Shown piece after piece: positions 60,481 through 64,000 of a stretch of 64,000 nucleotides of DNA. The notes beneath the pieces were generated by a model. The model made no database searches, had not been told where the DNA came from, and saw only the letters and a program-made list of their open reading frames with translations. The translations under genes and the position numbers were made by a program. Where the stretch lies: assembly GCF_016904955.1 (NCBI RefSeq), contig NZ_JADIKE010000038.1, positions 124,001 through 188,000 on the forward strand. Direction: 5' to 3'. The stretch comes from Dyella flava (lineage in GTDB: Bacteria; Pseudomonadota; Gammaproteobacteria; Xanthomonadales; Rhodanobacteraceae). Position 1 is the first letter of the stretch. The number at the start of each line of letters is the position of its first letter.

Positions 60481-60544
60481 CTCCCTCTCCCCTCCGGGCG
60501 ACGCAAAGCTAGTCCCTGTGGGAGAGAGGGTTGGGGTGAGGGGC
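60481..60544 (-). repeat. GACTAGCTTTGCGTCGCC repeat, copy 1 (inverted)
   Basis: On the minus strand it reads CCCCTCACCCCAACCCTCTC, then TCCCACAGGGACTAGCTTTG, then CGTCGCCCGGAGGGGAGAGG. Nearly identical to copies 2 and 3 on the plus strand, so copies 1 and 2 form a long inverted repeat across about 80 bp. Confidence 0.93.
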
Positions 60545-60623
60545 CGGGCTTGCCTCTAACCTCAGCGGCAACGTTATGTTTTTTGATTCGCTCACGCTGC
60601 GCATCAACTTCTTCGCAAGAGTG

Positions 60624-60686
60624 ACCCCTCACCCCAGCCCTCTCTCCCACAGGGACTAGCTTTGCGTCGCCCGGAGGGGAGAGGGG
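60624..60686 (+). repeat. GACTAGCTTTGCGTCGCC repeat, copy 2
   Basis: CCCCTCACCCCAGCCCTCTC followed by TCCCACAGGGACTAGCTTTG and CGTCGCCCGGAGGGGAGAGG. Direct repeat of copy 3, 95 bp apart start to start. Confidence 0.95.
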
Positions 60687-60718
60687 GAAAAGCGTGTGAA
60701 GGTTTGTCGCGAGGCTGG

Positions 60719-60780
60719 CCCCTCACCTCGATCCTCTCTCCCACAGGGACTAGCTTTGCGTCGCCCGGAGGGGAGAGGAG
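60719..60780 (+). repeat. GACTAGCTTTGCGTCGCC repeat, copy 3
   Basis: CCCCTCACCTCGATCCTCTC followed by the same core as copy 2. It ends 8 bp short of the stop codon of the minus-strand yceI gene. Confidence 0.95.
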
Positions 60781-60788
60781 GAAAAGCT

Positions 60789-61346
60789 TTACTTCGCCGC
60801 AAGCACCAAGTGCGCCGTCACCTTTACATCCGCACCAATCACCGACGTGTCCTTGTACTGCCCGCCGCCAACGCCGAAATCGAGCCGGTTCACCGAGCCG
60901 CTGACGTCCAGCGTTGCACCATTGCCTTGCGGCTTGAAGGTGACATTCAAGCTCACCGGCTTGGTGACGCCGCGCAGTGTCAGCGTGCCATCGGCCATCA
61001 CCTGGTTGCCCTGCTGATGGAAACCGGTGGTGACGAAATGCGCCTGCGGGAATTTGGCCACATCGAAGAAGTCCGGCCCGGGCAGGGCGCCGTCGCGGTC
61101 GCTGTCACCGGTCTTGGCGCTGGACAGGTCGACCGTGACATCGAACTTGGAGGTGGCGAGCTTGGCAGCGTCGTAGCTGATCGCGGCCGTCCATTTGTTG
61201 AACTGGCCGTCGAAGTTGCTGCCCTGGAAGCTGCTGGTGAAGCCCAGTGTGCTGCCCGCTTGCACGGTGTAGTCAGCGGCGCTGGCGACGCACGGCGCGG
61301 CCAGTGCGAGCAGCAACGCAAATGAACGATGGGTAAGGCGATTCAT
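60789..61346 (-). CDS. YceI family periplasmic protein, first
   Basis: 185-residue protein with a signal peptide (MNRLTHRSFALLLALAAPCVASA). The lipocalin-like YceI fold is supported by VQAGSTLGFTSSFQGSNFDGQF, GALPGPDFFDVAKFPQAHFVTT and LTLRGVTKPVSLNVTF, all family segments; such proteins bind isoprenoids. Translationally coupled (4-bp ATGA) to the cytochrome b561 gene upstream, completing a yceI / b561 / yceI cluster. Confidence 0.93.
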   Translation of the reverse strand: MNRLTHRSFALLLALAAPCVASAADYTVQAGSTLGFTSSFQGSNFDGQFNKWTAAISYDAAKLATSKFDVTVDLSSAKTGDSDRDGALPGPDFFDVAKFPQAHFVTTGFHQQGNQVMADGTLTLRGVTKPVSLNVTFKPQGNGATLDVSGSVNRLDFGVGGGQYKDTSVIGADVKVTAHLVLAAK

Positions 61347-61924
61347 GGCGTTTCTCCTGAGGGGGCTTTGCTTGAACGCACGCGGCCGAATGGCAGCATG
61401 CGGCGCAATACGTTGTCCTGATCTAACACATGATGCTTCAGTGCGGCGCCCACATGGCCGATCAGCACCAGCAGCAACAGATAGAACAGGTATTCGTGCA
61501 CGGCGTGTGCGGTATGCGCCAACTCTTGGTTCTTACCGGCCAGCGCGGGCAGGTTGAACAACTTGAACCATTGCAGCGGATAACCGTGCAGCGAGTTGTA
61601 GAGCCATCCGCTCAACGGCAACGCGAGGATGAAGCCGTAGAGCAGGATATGCGTGGCGTGCGCGACGATGCGCTGCCAGCGTGGCGCCGGTTCGTCCGGC
61701 GGTGCGCGATCGAACAGGCGCCAGGCCACGCGCAAGGCGAACAACGCCAGGATAGTCAGCCCGATCGATTTATGCAGCGCGTAAATGTTGATCTTGCTCA
61801 TCGACGGCGACATGTCGGTCATCAGCAAGCCCCACACGCCATTGCCCAGAATGCCCAAGGCCACGATCCAATGGAAGAACTTGGCAACCGATCCCCATTG
61901 CCGGTGGTTACTGCGCAGACTCAT
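61343..61924 (-). CDS. Cytochrome b561 family protein
   Basis: 193-residue inner-membrane di-heme cytochrome with four helices. His residues positioned for heme ligation are seen in FFHWIVALG, ALHKSIGLTIL, AHATHILLYG and AVHEYLFYLLLLVLIGHVGAALKHH. Probably transfers electrons from quinol to a periplasmic partner; association with YceI is recurrent in bacteria. I start at ATG 61924 (MSLRSNHRQWGSVAKF), which overlaps the upstream yceI stop by 4 bp; the longer frame from 62260 lies within that gene. Confidence 0.93.
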   Translation of the reverse strand: MSLRSNHRQWGSVAKFFHWIVALGILGNGVWGLLMTDMSPSMSKINIYALHKSIGLTILALFALRVAWRLFDRAPPDEPAPRWQRIVAHATHILLYGFILALPLSGWLYNSLHGYPLQWFKLFNLPALAGKNQELAHTAHAVHEYLFYLLLLVLIGHVGAALKHHVLDQDNVLRRMLPFGRVRSSKAPSGETP

Positions 61925-62541
61925 GGGTGCTCCTTGTCGTTGGTCGAGTTCTGACTGTCGCGGATGCCTTCCAGTTCCAGCCAGACCGCTACATCGTGGC
62001 CGATCGCATTCGGAAATCCGTTGATGCCGAAGGCGGTGCGATCGAGCGAAGCCGTGGCGGAAAATCCTGCGATGGTATGCAGGCCATAGATGGTCTTGCC
62101 GACGCGATTCACGCGAAAAGAAATATCCAGCGGCCGGCTGATGCCATGCAGGTTCAGTACGCCATGCAGCACGCCATGTGTGGCGTCCTTGCGCTCCACG
62201 GACGTGCTGGTGAAGTGCGCGGTGGGATAGGTTTTGCAATCGAGCAACGCGGGTTTGCAAACCGCGTCGTTCCAGGCGGCATCGCCCATGTCGACGCGGG
62301 TCATGTCGATATCCAGTTCCGTGGCGGAGCGGGACCAGTCATCCGGATCGAAGCGCAGCCAGCCGCTGGCGATGTGCAATCGGCCCAGCGGACGCGAAAA
62401 GCCATCGTGATCGATGCTGAAAACGATCTGGCTGTGCACCGGGTCATAGCGATAGCTATCGGCCGCGGCGTGGGTCAGGGCCGGTGCCATGGCCAATCCG
62501 ATACATAGCGTCAGGGATGCGTAAGCAGGCCGGTAAGTCAT
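61921..62541 (-). CDS. YceI family periplasmic protein, second
   Basis: 206-residue secreted lipocalin-like protein. Start ATG 62541 (MTYRPAYASLTLCIGLAMAPALTHA) gives a proper signal peptide; the in-frame start at 62637 would precede it with 32 residues. YDPVHSQIVFSIDHDGFSRPLGRLHI opens the mature domain and LNLHGISRPLDISFRVN lies near its C-terminal half. It heads the yceI-b561-yceI operon and differs from the other YceI in sequence, so it is an old duplicate rather than a recent copy. Confidence 0.92.
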   Translation of the reverse strand: MTYRPAYASLTLCIGLAMAPALTHAAADSYRYDPVHSQIVFSIDHDGFSRPLGRLHIASGWLRFDPDDWSRSATELDIDMTRVDMGDAAWNDAVCKPALLDCKTYPTAHFTSTSVERKDATHGVLHGVLNLHGISRPLDISFRVNRVGKTIYGLHTIAGFSATASLDRTAFGINGFPNAIGHDVAVWLELEGIRDSQNSTNDKEHP

Positions 62542-62734
62542 GGCGGGAGTCTGGCGGAAACGCCACAGGCCTGCCAGCGCAGCGGCAAGAACAGATTGTT
62601 GCCGTGCCGACGACAGCTGCCCGCCTACGTCTGTCATCGAAAAGACATGCGATTAAGCGCTGGATTTGGCATGATCCCCTTGGTGTGGGGTGCGTGAAGG
62701 GACCGCCCTGCGTGACGCGCCTGAGGGGGCCTTA

Positions 62735-64000
62735 GTGTCGGTTTTCGTGTTCGGGCTGGCCTTCCTGCTGGGAGCTTCCATGCCCAGCGGCTCCACATCG
62801 ACGGCGGCCCCGCCGTCTACGCCCGTTCCCTCGGCAGCGATCCACGCGCCGGACGCGGCACCGCTGCCCACGCCCCAGTTTCGTCGCTACAGCATGGACG
62901 ATGGCCTGCCCAGCACCAGCGTCTACGCGATCGCGCAAGATCATGATGGCGCCATGTGGTTTGGCACCAAGAGCGGTATCGCCCGCTTCGATGGCGTGCA
63001 CTTCCAAGTGTTCCGACATATCGAAAACGATCCCGACTCGCTCTTCAACAACAACATCTCGACCTTGCTCGTCGATCGTCAGGGCATGGTCTGGGCCGGT
63101 GGTCTGGATGGCGGCCTGAGCCGCTATGACCCTGCCACCGGAAAATTCAGTCACTGGGGCCACGATCCCGGCAATCCGAATAGCCTGATCAGCGATCGCG
63201 TCTGGGTGATTGCGCAAACGCCCGATGGCGTGATTTGGGTCGGTACCAGTGATGGGCTCGATCGCATGCTGCCCGACGGACACAGCTTCGAGCACATCAG
63301 CAATCCGCTGCTTGGCCTTTATCCGCGGGATATGGGCACTGTCGACGCGCTGTATGCCGATCCCAAAGGCCGGCTCTGGGTGGGTACTGAGCGTGGTGTG
63401 TTCCGCCGCGATACGGACGGGCAATTCGTTTCGATCAAGCCGCTCGACCCGGATCAGTCGATGGATGCCTGGCGCATCGATGGCGAAGGCGACGAGGTGC
63501 GCATTTCCACCGAACGTGGTTTGTTGGTGGTGGGTGCCGACGATCAGGCGCGCTTGTTTGGCGCGCCGGTGATTCCGCATGAACTCAACGTCATGACCAG
63601 TACGCGTGATGCCGCCGGCCATTTGTGGATCGGCACGCAGCGCGGCATGTACCTGCAAGTGCGTCCCGATGGTCCGATTACGGCGGTGATGGATCAGCCG
63701 CTGCTGTTCGGCAATCTGCCGGGCAGCTGGGTGTGGCAGACCTTTGTGGATCGCGAAGGCGGATTATGGGTGGCGATGCTCGATGGCGGCGTGGCCTATC
63801 TTGCGCCGCGCTGGAACAGCTTCAGCCGATTCACCCACGTTCCCGATGATCCGGACAGCTTGCGCGATTCGCAGGCGACCACCATGGCACGCGGACGCGA
63901 TGGCCGGCATATCTGGGTCGGCGAACGCGATGGACGCATCGATCGCCTCGATCCGATCACGGGCAGCGTGGAACACATCCTCAGCGGCCTGCACGGCAGC
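62735..64000 (+). CDS. Sensor protein with two-component-regulator propeller repeats (partial, runs off window end)
   Basis: At least 422 residues in frame. I chose GTG 62735, preceded by a GAGGGGG ribosome binding site, which yields MSVFVFGLAFLLGASMPSG as a short signal-like segment; GTG 62690 is an alternative. Then FRRYSMDDGLPSTSVYAIAQDHDGAMWFGTKSGIARFDG and further repeats of the D-x-x-G-x-h-W-h-G-T pattern (DGVIWVGTSDGLDR, KGRLWVGTERGVFRR, AGHLWIGTQRGMY) form a beta-propeller, as in hybrid sensor kinases and diguanylate cyclases. The output domain lies beyond the window. Confidence 0.9.
   Translation, partial: MSVFVFGLAFLLGASMPSGSTSTAAPPSTPVPSAAIHAPDAAPLPTPQFRRYSMDDGLPSTSVYAIAQDHDGAMWFGTKSGIARFDGVHFQVFRHIENDPDSLFNNNISTLLVDRQGMVWAGGLDGGLSRYDPATGKFSHWGHDPGNPNSLISDRVWVIAQTPDGVIWVGTSDGLDRMLPDGHSFEHISNPLLGLYPRDMGTVDALYADPKGRLWVGTERGVFRRDTDGQFVSIKPLDPDQSMDAWRIDGEGDEVRISTERGLLVVGADDQARLFGAPVIPHELNVMTSTRDAAGHLWIGTQRGMYLQVRPDGPITAVMDQPLLFGNLPGSWVWQTFVDREGGLWVAMLDGGVAYLAPRWNSFSRFTHVPDDPDSLRDSQATTMARGRDGRHIWVGERDGRIDRLDPITGSVEHILSGLHGS

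Larger units (their letters stand above)
60050..60788. other. Repeat-rich gene-free interval
   Basis: 739 bp with no supportable gene. Left part: hairpins CGCCCGCG / CGCGGGCG (60072-60094), GCAGGA / TCCTGC (60103-60119) and AGCGGA / TCCGCT further on. An 79-residue minus-strand frame at 60227-60466 has no family character and I do not call it. Right part: three copies of a 60-bp repeat (60481-60544 inverted, 60624-60686, 60719-60780). Confidence 0.7.

Noticed and set aside
1..64000. CRISPR array, insertion sequence, prophage or restriction system
   Set aside because: I found no regularly spaced repeats of 24-40 bp, transposase, integrase, phage structural or methyltransferase/endonuclease pair in the window.

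Overview
This 64 kb window looks like ordinary chromosome from a GC-rich gammaproteobacterium of the Xanthomonadales, most likely Rhodanobacteraceae (Dyella, Luteibacter, Rhodanobacter or Frateuria). The assignment is inference. It rests on gene content (rpoZ-spoT, pilMNOPQ after a divergent mrcA, a six-gene MoxR/Bat operon, an XAC0095-like small protein, RimK with a retropepsin-like partner) and on several families of short palindromic intergenic repeats. I see no prophage, insertion sequence, CRISPR array, plasmid gene or recognisable defence island.

Layout. 1-3360 (minus): a partial DUF1631 protein, hemW, rdgB and rph. 3434-5014 (plus): yicC and gmk. 5107-8638 (plus): the outer-membrane lipid-asymmetry transporter mlaFEDCB, facing mlaA on the minus strand across a shared bidirectional terminator. 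9817-18098 (plus): rpoZ, spoT, ridA, recG, a nucleoside hydrolase, rpmE2 and gltA. 18176-21728 (minus): an unrecognised conserved protein and mrcA (PBP1a). 22167-27339 (plus): the type IV pilus alignment complex and secretin pilMNOPQ. 27472-34602 (plus): MoxR ATPase, DUF58, DUF4381, two VWA proteins and BatD, translationally coupled. 34589-38669: macro-domain deacetylase, MarR regulator, M28 peptidase, mscL and an FAH-family hydrolase. 38944-43400 (plus): a four-gene MacAB-like export operon with two FtsX-type permeases. 43485-51779, mainly minus: a YedA-like exporter, an Ada-type methyltransferase, a Rieske protein (plus), tviB, an SLC13/RCK transporter, trmB, thiG and thiS. 51878-53833 (minus): a FecR/DUF6600 protein. 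54208-57986 (plus): tRNA-Gly(CCC), the retropepsin-like protein and rimK, and a response regulator with its histidine kinase. 58046-62541: sdaA, a glutaredoxin-like protein, an XAC0095-like protein, and a yceI / cytochrome b561 / yceI operon. From 62735 a sensor protein with regulator-propeller repeats runs off the end.

How the genes fit together. Much of the window serves the cell envelope: Mla lipid transport, PBP1a, type IV pilus, Bat proteins, MscL, the export ABC operon and a PhoPQ-like two-component pair. The rest is core information processing and metabolism.

The points most worth a second look are a MlaD with two tandem MCE domains, a VWA-TPR protein whose MIDAS metal site is degenerate, an Ada-type protein without its usual N-terminal sensor domain, and three families of palindromic repeats. 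One repeat family shows a compensatory base change between its two copies. Another brackets the tviB-SLC13 pair. A third occurs as three near-identical copies within 300 bp. I did not find a clear candidate for a wholly new multi-gene system.
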